64,000 nucleotides of DNA from CADEFQ01 sp035433705 (GCA_035433705.1 DAORVK010000001.1:1-64000); one strand, 5' to 3'. Positions 8,017-21,642 are shown, counted from the stretch's first letter. Numbers and translations: made by a program. Notes: generated by a model from the sequence alone, not told the origin.

Positions 8017-9455
8017 ATGACGTGCCGCCCGGCGAGCGCATGCGCCAGACACTCGCGCGGCAGAGAGCCGCGCAGCGGGCGGAGGGAGTGCCCGATCACC
8101 GCACCCGCATCGATCGGCTCGAGCGGCTGGCTATGCTGCTGAGGGAGAACGAAGCGGCGCTGTGCGAGTCCCTGCAGGCCGATTTCGGCCAGCGCTCTCT
8201 CTCCAATGCGGCGATGACGGAGATCGCCTACCCGATCTCTGCCATCCGCTACGCGCAGAAGCACTTGCGCGCGTGGATGAAAGACGAGCCGCGCAAGGTG
8301 GCGCTGCTGCCGAGGCTGCTGGGCGCACGTGCGCGCGTGCGCCATCAGCCGCTCGGTGTCATTGGCGTGATCTCACCCTGGAATTTCCCGGTGAATCTCG
8401 CGGTCGCGCCGCTGACCGACATTCTCGCCGCCGGCAATCGCGCGATGGTCAAGCCCTCCGAGCACACCCCGCGCAACTCCGCGCTGCTTGCAGAACTCGT
8501 CGCCCGCTATTTCAGCGACGAGGAAGTGGCGGTGTTTCCGGGTGGGCTCGAAGCCGGCGAAGCCTTCGCAAGGCTGCCCTTCGATCACCTCGTCTTCACC
8601 GGTGCGGGCAGCATCGCGCGGCACGTCGCGCGGGCAGCGAGTGAAAATCTCGTGCCGCTGACGCTCGAGCTCGGCGGCAAATCACCGGTCATCGTGAGCC
8701 GCGAGCTGCCGTTCGATCTCGACAGGCTCGCAACCTGCATCATCGACTTCAAGATGAGCAACGCAGGCCAGATCTGCATCGCCCCGGACTATCTATTCGT
8801 CCCCGAGGAGAAGCTGCGCGAAGTGATCGAGGCATTACGCAAGGCGGTGACGCGCCTGTATCCGCGGCTCCTCGAGAACCCCGACTACACCGCGATCATC
8901 AACGAGCGCCACCTCGCGCGCCTGCAGGGCTACCGGGAGGCGGCTGCGGCCTCGGGTGCCGAGATCATCGAGTTGAATCCCGCCAGCGAGGATTTCTCGC
9001 ACGCGGCGCATCGCAAAATGCCTCCGTGCCTCGTCATCAACCCGGCGGACGGCGAGCCCATCATGCGCAACGAGATCTTCGGGCCGCTGCTGCCAATCCG
9101 GACCTATCGCGACATCAACGAGGCAGTCGACTTCATCAATGGTCAGGGCCATCCGCTCGCGCTCTATTATTTTGGCCGGTCCGGCGGCGCCGAGCTCGAG
9201 CACGTGCTCGCCCGGACGCGCTCCGGTGGGGTTTCGGTCAACGACATTGCGGCCCACTCCGGCTGCGAGGATCTGCCTTTCGGTGGTGTCGGTCCGAGTG
9301 GCATGGGCGCTTATCACGGTCACGACGGCTTCAAGCGCTTCTCCCATGCGCGAGCGGTGTACGTGCAGTCGAAGATCAACCTGGCGGATCTTTTCGGCCT
9401 GCGCCCGCCCTACGGCTCCCGGTACCGGTCCGTCATCGATAACATGATGAAATGA
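8013..9455 (+). CDS. Aldehyde dehydrogenase, coniferyl-aldehyde-dehydrogenase-like
   Basis: 480-residue NAD(P)-dependent aldehyde dehydrogenase of the class 3/coniferyl aldehyde type. It shows VISPWNFPVNL, the general base Glu219 in LELGGKSP, the nucleophile Cys255 in NAGQICIAPDY, and RNEIFGPLLP. The start at 8013 overlaps the chaperone stop by ATGA; an open frame extends upstream to 7935 but the overlap favours 8013. In bile-salt degradation by Pseudomonas, the aldolase Sal1 releases an aldehyde that a dedicated ALDH (Sad) oxidises; the same pairing would make sense here. Actual substrate unknown. Confidence 0.88.
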   Translation: MNDVPPGERMRQTLARQRAAQRAEGVPDHRTRIDRLERLAMLLRENEAALCESLQADFGQRSLSNAAMTEIAYPISAIRYAQKHLRAWMKDEPRKVALLPRLLGARARVRHQPLGVIGVISPWNFPVNLAVAPLTDILAAGNRAMVKPSEHTPRNSALLAELVARYFSDEEVAVFPGGLEAGEAFARLPFDHLVFTGAGSIARHVARAASENLVPLTLELGGKSPVIVSRELPFDLDRLATCIIDFKMSNAGQICIAPDYLFVPEEKLREVIEALRKAVTRLYPRLLENPDYTAIINERHLARLQGYREAAAASGAEIIELNPASEDFSHAAHRKMPPCLVINPADGEPIMRNEIFGPLLPIRTYRDINEAVDFINGQGHPLALYYFGRSGGAELEHVLARTRSGGVSVNDIAAHSGCEDLPFGGVGPSGMGAYHGHDGFKRFSHARAVYVQSKINLADLFGLRPPYGSRYRSVIDNMMK

Positions 9456-10075
9456 AAGCGGACGTTAAATACCGGCGCCGCACCCAGGCTGAACGCAGCG
9501 CGGGAACCCGGGAAAAGGTCATCCAGGCGGTCATCCAGTGCATCGCCGAGGAAGGTCTGCCCAATGCCTCGGCTGCGCGCATCGCCGAGCGGGCCGGCGT
9601 AACCTGGGGAGCGATCGCCCATCAGTTCGGCGACAAGGAATCGCTGCTCCTCGCCGTCGTCGAGCGCAATATAGAGGCCATCGAGCGGGATCTCGCCCGG
9701 GCGGTCCAGCTCCATCATCTGTCGCCGCGAGAGCGTGTGTCGCTGCTCATCGACCGCGCGTGGCACCACATCAGCCAGCCGACTTCCGTGGCCTACACGG
9801 AACTCGTGCTCTACGGGCGCGCTCATCCGCAGGGCAGCATTCGCAGGCGTCAAGCCGAGCTGGCGCTCACCTCGTCCCGCCGGATCTGGCAGGGGCTGTT
9901 CGGTGATCTCGGGCTCGATGCCCGCAAACTCAATACCGCACGCACGCTGGCCTCCACCGCCATGCTCGGCATGTCCATCCAGGGTTTGCTCGAGCCGGTG
10001 CGCCCGACTTACAGGGAGGAACTCGAGGCCCTGAAACGCATCATCGCCGAGCTCCTGGAGCTGCCACCGGCCTGA
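9452..10075 (+). CDS. TetR family transcriptional regulator
   Basis: 207 residues with an N-terminal TetR helix-turn-helix (ASAARIAERAGVTWGAIAHQFGDKESLL, about residues 35-62) and a variable ligand-binding C-terminal half. It is the last gene of the operon and overlaps the aldehyde dehydrogenase stop by ATGA. TetR proteins usually repress adjacent catabolic genes until a ligand, often a CoA thioester here, binds. A perfect 13-nt palindrome upstream of the convergent flavoprotein gene (11634-11646) is a candidate operator. The operon's own promoter lies outside the window. Confidence 0.88.
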   Translation: MKADVKYRRRTQAERSAGTREKVIQAVIQCIAEEGLPNASAARIAERAGVTWGAIAHQFGDKESLLLAVVERNIEAIERDLARAVQLHHLSPRERVSLLIDRAWHHISQPTSVAYTELVLYGRAHPQGSIRRRQAELALTSSRRIWQGLFGDLGLDARKLNTARTLASTAMLGMSIQGLLEPVRPTYREELEALKRIIAELLELPPA

Positions 10076-10090
10076 GCCGCGAGGCGTGGC

Positions 10091-11572
10091 TCAGACCGCG
10101 ACGCGCTTCGAATTGCGCCGTTCCATGTCCTCCATCACAGGGCTGGCCATCGCTTCGGCAAACGCCTGATAGCTCCAGGGCCAGGTCATCGGCACGCCTT
10201 CCCGATCGAGATACCAGCTCGAACAGCCGGAAGCGAAAATCGTGCCCTTGGCCGCCGCAATCCGTCGCGCCTCGTAAGCGGCCATGGCCTCTGCGGAGAC
10301 GCAGATTTCGTCGCAGCTCCCGTTCGAGATCTCGCCGATCAGGCGCTCGACAAACTGCCACTGCCGTTCGGCCACATCGATCAGGGAGAAATTGCCGACC
10401 GGCGCCGTCGGGCCGTTGAGGAAGAACAGGTTGGGGAAATCGGGCAGCGTGATCGCCAGGTAAGCAGTGGCGCGCTTCGCCCAGATGTCATCGAGAGCGA
10501 CACCATTGCGGCCGTGCACCGTCGCGGGACGAATGAAACGGTCGGCATGAAATCCGGTGGCCAGTGCGAGCACATCGAGTTCGTGGAGCGTCCCGTCACG
10601 CATCCGCACGCCTTCTGGAACGACCCGTTCGATCGCACCGGTCTCCACATGCACCGCCGGTCGCTGCACGCGCTCGTAATAATCGGGCGAATAGACCAGT
10701 CGCTTGCAGGCGGCGCGGTAGCTCGGTCGCAGCTTTTCGCGCAAGACCGGATCCGCCACAGTCTGCTCGAGATTCTGGCGACAGAGGTCCTCGATCGCGT
10801 GCATCGCATCGCTATCGGGATCAACGATCCCCATGGTGAAGCGCTGAACATTCCCCAGATACTCAGAGTCGTAGCGGATGGCGTCGATCAGCGCGGGGTC
10901 GCGACGGAACGCCTCACGCTCCTCGTCCGTATAGGCAAGGTCAATCACCGGCATGATCCATTGCGGGCTGCGCTGGAAGTGGACCAGCCGCGCAGCGCGA
11001 TCCGCGAGCGCGCAGACGAGCTGCACGCCCGTGGAGCCGCAGCCGATCACCCCGATCCGCTGGCCGTCGAGTGCGACCTCATCCTCCCAGCGCGCGCTGT
11101 GCATTGCCTTGCCGGCGAAGCTGTCGAGTCCTTTGATGTCGGGCGCCTTGGGGTGGTGCAACACGCCCGAAGCAAGAATCACCGCGTCGGCGGAAAAACG
11201 CTCGCCCGTCGCGGTCGTCGCGATCCATCCGCCCTGCCTGAACGACAAATCCGTGACTTCGCGGTTGAAGCGGATCAGGGGCATCACGCCCCGGTCGCGC
11301 GCGACCCGCTCGAAATAGGCGCGAATTTCGTCGGCCCCCGCGAAAAAGCGGGACCACTCGGCGTTGGGCGCGAAGCTGTAGGTATAAGCGTGCGCGGGGA
11401 CATCGCAGGTGAGGCCGGGGTAGCGGTTCTCGCGCCAGGTGCCGCCGAGCCGGTCGGCCTTCTCCAGCATGGTCACGTCCTCGTGGCCCGCCTCCCGCAG
11501 CCTGATCGCCGCCAGGATGCCTGACATGCCGGCTCCGACCACCAGAAAGCGCATTTTCCGTCGCCCGGTCAT
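10091..11572 (-). CDS. Flavin-containing / Baeyer-Villiger-type monooxygenase
   Basis: 493 residues. The FAD motif GAGMSG lies near the N terminus, followed by GGTWRENRYPGLTCDVPAHAY. The type I Baeyer-Villiger fingerprint is nearly complete in FAGKAMHSARWED, and a second NADPH Rossmann motif, GCGSTG, follows it. Such enzymes insert oxygen next to a ketone or oxidise heteroatoms; several act on steroids. The gene is convergent with the TetR gene, with 15 nt between the stops. The ATG at 11572 is preceded by AAGGGAAG; MRFLVVGAG at 11554 is an alternative start. Substrate unknown. Confidence 0.85.
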   Translation of the reverse strand: MTGRRKMRFLVVGAGMSGILAAIRLREAGHEDVTMLEKADRLGGTWRENRYPGLTCDVPAHAYTYSFAPNAEWSRFFAGADEIRAYFERVARDRGVMPLIRFNREVTDLSFRQGGWIATTATGERFSADAVILASGVLHHPKAPDIKGLDSFAGKAMHSARWEDEVALDGQRIGVIGCGSTGVQLVCALADRAARLVHFQRSPQWIMPVIDLAYTDEEREAFRRDPALIDAIRYDSEYLGNVQRFTMGIVDPDSDAMHAIEDLCRQNLEQTVADPVLREKLRPSYRAACKRLVYSPDYYERVQRPAVHVETGAIERVVPEGVRMRDGTLHELDVLALATGFHADRFIRPATVHGRNGVALDDIWAKRATAYLAITLPDFPNLFFLNGPTAPVGNFSLIDVAERQWQFVERLIGEISNGSCDEICVSAEAMAAYEARRIAAAKGTIFASGCSSWYLDREGVPMTWPWSYQAFAEAMASPVMEDMERRNSKRVAV

Positions 11573-11883
11573 GTTCCACTTCCCTTGGACAATTGCCGAC
11601 CTTTTTAACCGATCCGGCCCACTGCGGCTACCAATTGACCGTCAATCCCATCCCGGATATTGTCGGCTCATACCTAGCTGCAAACAGCGCGCGCCGCGTG
11701 ATGCCCGTACCCCGGGCTTGTAGCCGGCGGGCCCGCGTTCGAGTGGGCGCGCGGCCAGCGTCTCCCAGCGTTAGTGTTTGATGTAATTGCCGTTGTGGGT
11801 GGCGTTGCCTGCTGCACCGGCGACCGTATCCGCGTGCCCGGTGGAGGCGCGCGACGCTTTGTACAGTTGCGAGAGAGACCGGG
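11573..11883. other. Divergent intergenic region between the flavoprotein gene and gltB
   Basis: 311 bases without a gene. It must carry the promoters of the minus-strand flavoprotein gene and of gltBD. It holds a 13-nt palindrome at 11634-11646 (separate entry). I see no clear -35/-10 pair, terminator or RNA gene. Short open frames here look like chance. Confidence 0.6.
11634..11646. promoter_or_regulatory. Perfect palindrome ATTGAC-C-GTCAAT, candidate operator
   Basis: A 6-1-6 palindrome 62 nt upstream of the flavoprotein start. Such short dyads are typical of TetR-type operators, and a TetR gene ends the convergent operon. Its use as an operator is inference from one copy. Confidence 0.4.
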
Positions 11884-16548
<4,665 letters not shown>

Positions 16549-16564
16549 TCCGGGCGGTATCAAG

Positions 16565-18049
16565 ATGGGCAAGCCAACGGGTTTCATGGAGTATCTGCGC
16601 GAGCTGCCGGTCGATCGCACGCCGCAGGATCGCGTTCGGGACTGGAACGAATTCCACCATCACATGGAGGAGAAGCACCTGCGGCAGCAGGCTGCGCGCT
16701 GCATGGACTGCGGCGTGCCTTTCTGCCACACGGGCGTGCAGATGAGCAGCGGTGCCTCGGGCTGCCCGGTGAACAACCTCATTCCCGAGTGGAATGATCT
16801 CGTCTATCGCGGCCTGTGGCGCGAGGCGCTCGAGCGCCTGCACCGCACGAACAACTTCCCGGATTTCACTGGCCGCGTCTGTCCCGCGCCCTGTGAGGGC
16901 TCCTGCGTGCTCGGTCTCAGTGATCCGCCTGTCGCGATCAAGACGCTCGAAGCGGCGATCATCGAGCGGGGCTGGGAAGAAGGCTGGGTGATTCCCGATC
17001 CACCAAAAGTGCGTACCGGCAAGCGCGTCGCCGTGGTGGGATCCGGGCCCGCCGGGCTCGCGGCAGCGGAGCAGCTCAATCGCGCGGGGCATGCGGTCAC
17101 CGTGCTCGAACGCGAGGACCGCCCGGGCGGCCTGCTGATGTACGGTATCCCGAACATGAAGCTCGACAAGCGCGGGGTGGTGCTGCGTCGCACCCAGCTC
17201 ATGGAGCGCAATGGCATCCGCTTCATCTGCAACGCCCATGTCGGTGAGAACGTCGAGGCGCAGCTCCTACGACGGGACTTCGATGCGGTGGTGCTGTGCA
17301 CCGGGGCCACCGTGCCGAGGGATCTGTCGGCCGAAGGGCGCGGGCTCCATGGCGTGCACTTCGCCATGGAGTACCTCACTGCGAGCACGAAGGCACTGCT
17401 CGGCGGCGGACCTGACACCACGCCGCTGCACGCGAGCGGCAAAGACGTCATCGTGATCGGCGGCGGTGACACCGGCACCGACTGCGTGAGCACGGCGATG
17501 CGTCACGGCTGCCGCAGTCTCGTGCAGCTCGAGATCCTGTCGAAGCCGCCGGCCGACCGTGCGGAGGATAATCCGTGGCCCGAATGGCCGCGGATCTACC
17601 GTATGGATACCGGGCAGGAAGAGGCGGCGGCGCGCTTCGGCGGCGACCCGCGCAACTACCTCGTAACGGTCAAGCGGCTCACCGGGGATGCGCAGGGGCA
17701 GGTGAGCGCGCTCGCCATCGTGGACATCGAGTGGCGCAAGAACGAGCGCGGCCAGCTTGTGCCGACCGAGATACCTGGCACCGAGCGCACCCTGCCCGCG
17801 CAACTCGTGCTGCTCGCCATGGGCTTCCTCGGGCCTGAGGCCTCCGTGCTGCGCGATCTCGGCATCGAGTGCGACGCACGCACGAATATCAAGGCCGAGC
17901 ACGGTCGCTTCGTGACCAGCGTCGAGGGCGTGTTCGCTGCCGGCGACTGCCGGCGGGGGCAGAGTCTCGTGGTGTGGGCGATCAACGAAGGCCGCGGCGC
18001 GGCGCGCGAGTGCGATCGTTACCTCATGGGCAGCACTGACCTGCCCTGA
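16565..18049 (+). CDS. gltD: Glutamate synthase (NADPH) small subunit
   Basis: 494 residues. N-terminal cysteine clusters for two 4Fe-4S centres are visible: CMDCGVPFCHTG with GCPVNN, then CPAPCEGSC. They are followed by an FAD-binding GSGPAGLAAAE motif and an NADPH-binding GGGDTGTDC motif. It supplies NADPH electrons to GltB. Located 16 nt after gltB in the same operon. No terminator is evident after it. Confidence 0.96.
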   Translation: MGKPTGFMEYLRELPVDRTPQDRVRDWNEFHHHMEEKHLRQQAARCMDCGVPFCHTGVQMSSGASGCPVNNLIPEWNDLVYRGLWREALERLHRTNNFPDFTGRVCPAPCEGSCVLGLSDPPVAIKTLEAAIIERGWEEGWVIPDPPKVRTGKRVAVVGSGPAGLAAAEQLNRAGHAVTVLEREDRPGGLLMYGIPNMKLDKRGVVLRRTQLMERNGIRFICNAHVGENVEAQLLRRDFDAVVLCTGATVPRDLSAEGRGLHGVHFAMEYLTASTKALLGGGPDTTPLHASGKDVIVIGGGDTGTDCVSTAMRHGCRSLVQLEILSKPPADRAEDNPWPEWPRIYRMDTGQEEAAARFGGDPRNYLVTVKRLTGDAQGQVSALAIVDIEWRKNERGQLVPTEIPGTERTLPAQLVLLAMGFLGPEASVLRDLGIECDARTNIKAEHGRFVTSVEGVFAAGDCRRGQSLVVWAINEGRGAARECDRYLMGSTDLP

Positions 18050-18127
18050 GCGGACTGCTTCCATGCCACGGCCCCCCGTGTGTCATCCCGGATCGGGTTG
18101 GCGCGTTGAGGGCAGTGGAGGCATGCA

Positions 18128-18451
18128 ATGAAGAAGTCCATCGCGCTGCTCGCAGTGCTCATTTCGATCGGACTGGCCGGCTGCGTGGTAGCGAGCCCAC
18201 CGCGCCGGGTTGCTGTCGTGGAAGTGGGCGTGCGGCCACCACCTCCGCGCGTCGTCGTAGTGCCGGCATCGCGGCGCGGACACGTCTGGGCAGCGGGCTA
18301 CTGGCGCTGGGATGGCCACCGCCACGTCTGGGTGGACGGCCAATGGATGCGCGCGCGTCGCGGCTGGACGTGGTCGCCTGCGCACTGGGAAGAGCGGCGC
18401 GGCCGGTGGCACTTCGTGCCCGGCCTGTGGGTTCGCGTCGGCCCACGCTAG
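18128..18451 (+). CDS. WXXGXW-repeat lipoprotein
   Basis: 107 residues. A lipoprotein signal ends in LAGC with Cys19 as the lipidation site. After a proline/valine-rich stretch the rest is tryptophan-rich with the repeating pattern GYWRWDGHRHVWVDGQW and AHWEERRGRWHFVPGLW. This is the small YXWXX/WXXGXW repeat family found in many proteobacteria; function unknown, probably attached to the outer membrane. First gene of a run of secreted proteins between gltD and groEL. Confidence 0.8.
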   Translation: MKKSIALLAVLISIGLAGCVVASPPRRVAVVEVGVRPPPPRVVVVPASRRGHVWAAGYWRWDGHRHVWVDGQWMRARRGWTWSPAHWEERRGRWHFVPGLWVRVGPR

Positions 18452-18497
18452 ATTTCGGTGCCAGGAGAAGTCCTGATTGCGCGGCCCCCCATGGATT

Positions 18498-18564
18498 ACG
18501 CGGAAACGGGGGTGGATATTCCGCGACTATTGAACCTTGCGGTCCTGATTGCAGGTCGATGCCG
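18498..18564. repeat. Imperfect direct repeat, copy A (left side of the secreted-protein island)
   Basis: About 66 bp that align to 25672-25738 in the same orientation, with roughly 10 mismatches by eye. The core is a 7-bp stem, CGCGGAA (18499-18505) and TTCCGCG (18519-18525), with a 13-nt loop, then a nearly identical stretch ending CCTTGCGGTCCTGATT. Copy B overlaps the end of groEL. It could be an attachment-site-like duplication or a dispersed stem-loop repeat. Confidence 0.75.
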
Positions 18565-18637
18565 TCCGGGGCCGGGTGCAGACAATCAAATGCGCGTGGC
18601 GTAGCGTGCCCTGTCTGGGCGGTGCACCGCATACTGG

Positions 18638-19051
18638 ATGGACCCTATGCACGCTTCGAACTTCATCCCGGTAGTCGCAATCAGTTGCTTCCTCAATGCG
18701 TGCGGCGACACGCCCGGCTCGCCGCCCGACCTTGCCAAGGAGAAGACGCAAGCACCGAGACCCGCCACGCGTGCGTTGCTCTCGCCCGACGACAACATCC
18801 AAGTCGATGTGATCGCCGTTCAGTATGCAGATCATTGGAAGTATGTCGGCGTCATGGCTTTCAGTATCGGAACCCGTGAGCCACGCCTGCCGGATCCAAT
18901 GACGGAGGATTTCATCCTTGTCGTGCGGGAAGAGCTAGCGGCGGGCACGAAGGTTCCGAGTCCGGCTCAACTGCCAGCGGGCTTCGCCTATCAATGGCTG
19001 GGGGGGAAGCGATTACCACAAGATCCGGGCGATCGATCTCAGCCAGTCTGA
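18638..19051 (+). CDS. Ankyrin-repeat lipoprotein, 5' part before an apparent frameshift
   Basis: 137 residues from the ATG at 18638; an ATG at 18647 gives a better lipoprotein signal, MHASNFIPVVAIS then FLNAC, with Cys as the lipidation site. The central part is unrecognised. The frame ends in an unrelated 11-residue tail just after a run of seven G (19000-19006). Dropping one G joins it without a stop to the ankyrin frame that follows (LGGSDYHKIRAIDLSQSD). The two parts are therefore probably one gene of about 315 residues. The shift may be a real mutation, a slippage site or a sequencing error. Confidence 0.6.
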   Translation: MDPMHASNFIPVVAISCFLNACGDTPGSPPDLAKEKTQAPRPATRALLSPDDNIQVDVIAVQYADHWKYVGVMAFSIGTREPRLPDPMTEDFILVVREELAAGTKVPSPAQLPAGFAYQWLGGKRLPQDPGDRSQPV

Positions 19052-19103
19052 CGAACAGATTTCCCGGCTCTTCGGCGCAGGGACTCCTTCAATTGAGCAG
19101 AGA

Positions 19104-19592
19104 TTGATTGAAGCGCTCGAAGCCCGCGAGATTGACCAGGTGGCAGCGCAGAAGCTGCTCACGGCAGTCCGACGCATCAACTATCGAGACGCCGCTGGCC
19201 GGGGCCTGCTGCACCAGGCCGCGTACTGGGGACATCTCAATATCGTCAAGGCGCTCATCAGCAAGGGAGCAGATCCCAACCTGCCGGGCATGAACGACAA
19301 TGCACCGCTTTCCTCGGCAGCGGCCGGTGGCAATCCTGCAATCGTCGAATATCTCCTTTCGGTGGGGGCAGACGTGCACCGGGCCAACAGCTACGGCGAC
19401 ACGCCGCTTCATGGCGCCGTTTACAACGACACCTGTGTCGCCTGTGCGAAAATACTGATCGCTCACGGAGCGGATCCCGCGGTCAAGAATGGCGATGGCA
19501 AGACACCGCTGGAGCTTGCCAGGGATCAGAGAGGCTTCGGCATCAATACGGATGACGTGGTCACTTACCTCTCTTCCCTCAAGCAGAAGTAA
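19104..19592 (+). CDS. Ankyrin-repeat protein, 3' part of the split lipoprotein gene
   Basis: Ankyrin repeats are clear: GRGLLHQAAYWGHLNIVKAL, DNAPLSSAAAGGNPAIVEYLL and YGDTPLHGAVYN, then GADPAVKNGDGKTPLELA. The only start codon in this frame near the beginning is TTG at 19104, without a convincing ribosome site. The open frame runs back to about 19005, directly behind the 7-G run. This supports it being the distal part of the lipoprotein gene at 18638. Ankyrin repeats mediate protein-protein contacts; here they would sit in the periplasm. The next gene starts 2 nt after the stop. Confidence 0.65.
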   Translation: MIEALEAREIDQVAAQKLLTAVRRINYRDAAGRGLLHQAAYWGHLNIVKALISKGADPNLPGMNDNAPLSSAAAGGNPAIVEYLLSVGADVHRANSYGDTPLHGAVYNDTCVACAKILIAHGADPAVKNGDGKTPLELARDQRGFGINTDDVVTYLSSLKQK

Positions 19593-19594
19593 AC

Positions 19595-20632
19595 ATGAGA
19601 ACTGAAGCGGTTGTCGAAGGCGCTATCATCAGGCAGGCCGCGCGAACTTTCAGAATCGCAGCGCTTCTGATCGTGGCTGGTTTGGCCGGCGTTGCGCACG
19701 CGGCCACGCAGACTGACGCCCAGCTGATCTCCTGGGTTCAATGTCGGCTGACGCAACTTGGCCTTGATCCCGGGACAATCGATGGCCGCTTGGGCAAAAG
19801 AACGCACGACGCCATCAAGCAGGTCATGGGCGAGAACAGTTCGGGCGAAATAACGCGTGGCGTCGTCGAGCGCTTGCGCGCAGGCACTGCAGTTGAGTAC
19901 CTGCCGGAGGTCGGGAGCAGCAAAGCAGGCGCCGGCAACCTGCCCCCACCGCTTGCGCGATGTTCTGGGCGAGTTGGCTTCGAAAAGGGAACATGGCGCT
20001 GCCTCGCAGAAGCGCAGTGCGAGACGTTCAACGGCCCATGGATCTGCGGCCCGTATGCCAAGAGCGTGACGATGGTGGTGGTCCTGGCGTCCAGCTCCTG
20101 TGGAGGTGACCCCGGTTCGCTGGCCAAGCTGGCGCCCGAGTCCACGGCGCGCACTCTGTCGCCGCTGGCTTCGCTGTCGCTGGCACGACTCAGGGCGCTG
20201 ATTGGAAACTCCCCGGCATCGGAGGCAGCAACCGCACTGCTCGGCCCCTTGGCCTCCGACCGCACGGTGAGCGCCTTTACCGACGCGGTTTACCACTCAT
20301 ACAAACACCACGGCCTGTCAGTTGTTATCGAGAACAACACCATCGCCGGCATATTCCTCTACGCGCAAGGCGCCGACGGTTTCGACGCCTACCCCGGCGA
20401 ACTGCCGCTCGGTCTGTCGTGGGCAGACGTGCGCCGCGACGTTGAAAGGAAGCTCGGCGCGCCAACTGCCACTGGTGGCGATGGCGCGATCCCGTTCTGG
20501 GCAAGGCACCAGCACGGGGTCAGTGTCAGTTATCGCGACAAATCAACGACCGACTTCGACAACCCGCTTCATCACCTGACTCTTCGCGGTTGTGCAGGTG
20601 TCGAAGGGACGCCCGATTGCAACATTGAATGA
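19595..20632 (+). CDS. Secreted protein with peptidoglycan-binding-like N-terminal domain
   Basis: 345 residues with a signal peptide ending about AGVAHAA. Next comes a peptidoglycan-binding_1-like helical repeat, QCRLTQLGLDPGTIDGRLG. The middle is cysteine-containing and unrecognised. The C-terminal part around residues 225-320 includes LPLGLSWADVRRDVERKLGAP, which recalls small domains seen in some immunity-like proteins; that likeness is weak. It starts 2 nt after the ankyrin gene and is probably cotranscribed with it. A second protein with a similar N-terminal domain lies at 24827-25633. Function unknown. Confidence 0.6.
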   Translation: MRTEAVVEGAIIRQAARTFRIAALLIVAGLAGVAHAATQTDAQLISWVQCRLTQLGLDPGTIDGRLGKRTHDAIKQVMGENSSGEITRGVVERLRAGTAVEYLPEVGSSKAGAGNLPPPLARCSGRVGFEKGTWRCLAEAQCETFNGPWICGPYAKSVTMVVVLASSSCGGDPGSLAKLAPESTARTLSPLASLSLARLRALIGNSPASEAATALLGPLASDRTVSAFTDAVYHSYKHHGLSVVIENNTIAGIFLYAQGADGFDAYPGELPLGLSWADVRRDVERKLGAPTATGGDGAIPFWARHQHGVSVSYRDKSTTDFDNPLHHLTLRGCAGVEGTPDCNIE

Positions 20633-20895
20633 TGGAAGGGATATCGCAGCACGTTCCATGCGCATACCGCACAGACCGGCGAGGGCCGATCTGCCGAATG
20701 GATCAAGTTGCAGGAAAGCACATTGTAGCGCCACGCTCCCGGATACATGTCAGGGCGCGCCCCTCCAGACTCCTCCCGGGTGAGTAGAACCGGCGCGGGA
20801 AATATGCTAATTCTCCAGTCGCGCGTCGTATCAGTATCGGCCGTGACTTCGGTGCGGCGTCACCGGCTTGCGGGGGACTACTTGTGGAAGTCGAG

Positions 20896-21621
20896 ATGCG
20901 CGGTCGCCAGACCGGTGCGAGAGCCAACGCATATGGCCGCCGCGCAATCGTTGTTTCGATGTTGTCGATGGCAGTCAATGCATTCGGCGCGAATCCCACA
21001 ACGTCGCCGCCACAGTTCTCGCCCGACCGGGAGGCCATACTGCGAATCGAATCGATCGCGTTGCCGCCGGTCCTGTTGCCCGGTGATCTGGAAAACGAAC
21101 AGCTGACGCGCGAGGTTTTCGAAGAGCTCACGCTGGTCCTGGCTCTGAAGGGCTATGTTCTGCATCGCGTTGGTCGCACCGCGCTTCGGTCCGGCCCACG
21201 TCCGCCGTCGCTTGGCGACTTGAGCGCAGACGCTCTTGCAGACTTGTTGCCTGACGGCGGCACGCACTATCTTCTTTGCTGGATGGACAATGTGCAGGCA
21301 GGGCGCGGTGGTGACGCCAATAGCGCAACATCGATACATCTTTCGGCTGCGCTCATCGACAGGAATGCGAAACGTATCCTCTGGCGAAACGCGGCCAGTC
21401 AAGGGCGAATAGCGTTCCCTGCCAGCACGCCTCTTCTGACGTGGCTTGCCTTTCAGCACGCAACCCAGCCATATGTGCCGGACGCCCTGCGCCAGAGCGA
21501 GTTCGATCGCGCACTACGCGAATCGACCGAGCTCGGCCAAAGTCTGTTGGATCTCGTGTCGCCGACAGTAGTTGCGGTGCGCAATTTGCTGGGGAGCTTC
21601 CCGGAACGCCCGATGCGCTGA
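20896..21621 (+). CDS. Uncharacterised secreted protein
   Basis: 241 residues from the ATG at 20896; a GTG at 20884 is also possible. The N terminus has a basic then hydrophobic stretch (RRAIVVSMLSMAVNAFGA), consistent with a signal peptide but without a lipobox. The body has alternating strands and helices (IESIALPPVLLPGD, THYLLCWMDNVQAG, IHLSAALIDRNAKRILWRN), loosely like the GNA1162/DUF799 group; I do not treat that as an assignment. A lipoprotein gene follows closely. The 263 bases before it hold no recognisable gene. Confidence 0.5.
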   Translation: MRGRQTGARANAYGRRAIVVSMLSMAVNAFGANPTTSPPQFSPDREAILRIESIALPPVLLPGDLENEQLTREVFEELTLVLALKGYVLHRVGRTALRSGPRPPSLGDLSADALADLLPDGGTHYLLCWMDNVQAGRGGDANSATSIHLSAALIDRNAKRILWRNAASQGRIAFPASTPLLTWLAFQHATQPYVPDALRQSEFDRALRESTELGQSLLDLVSPTVVAVRNLLGSFPERPMR

Positions 21622-21642
21622 CTCAACATGGGGAGTGAATCG

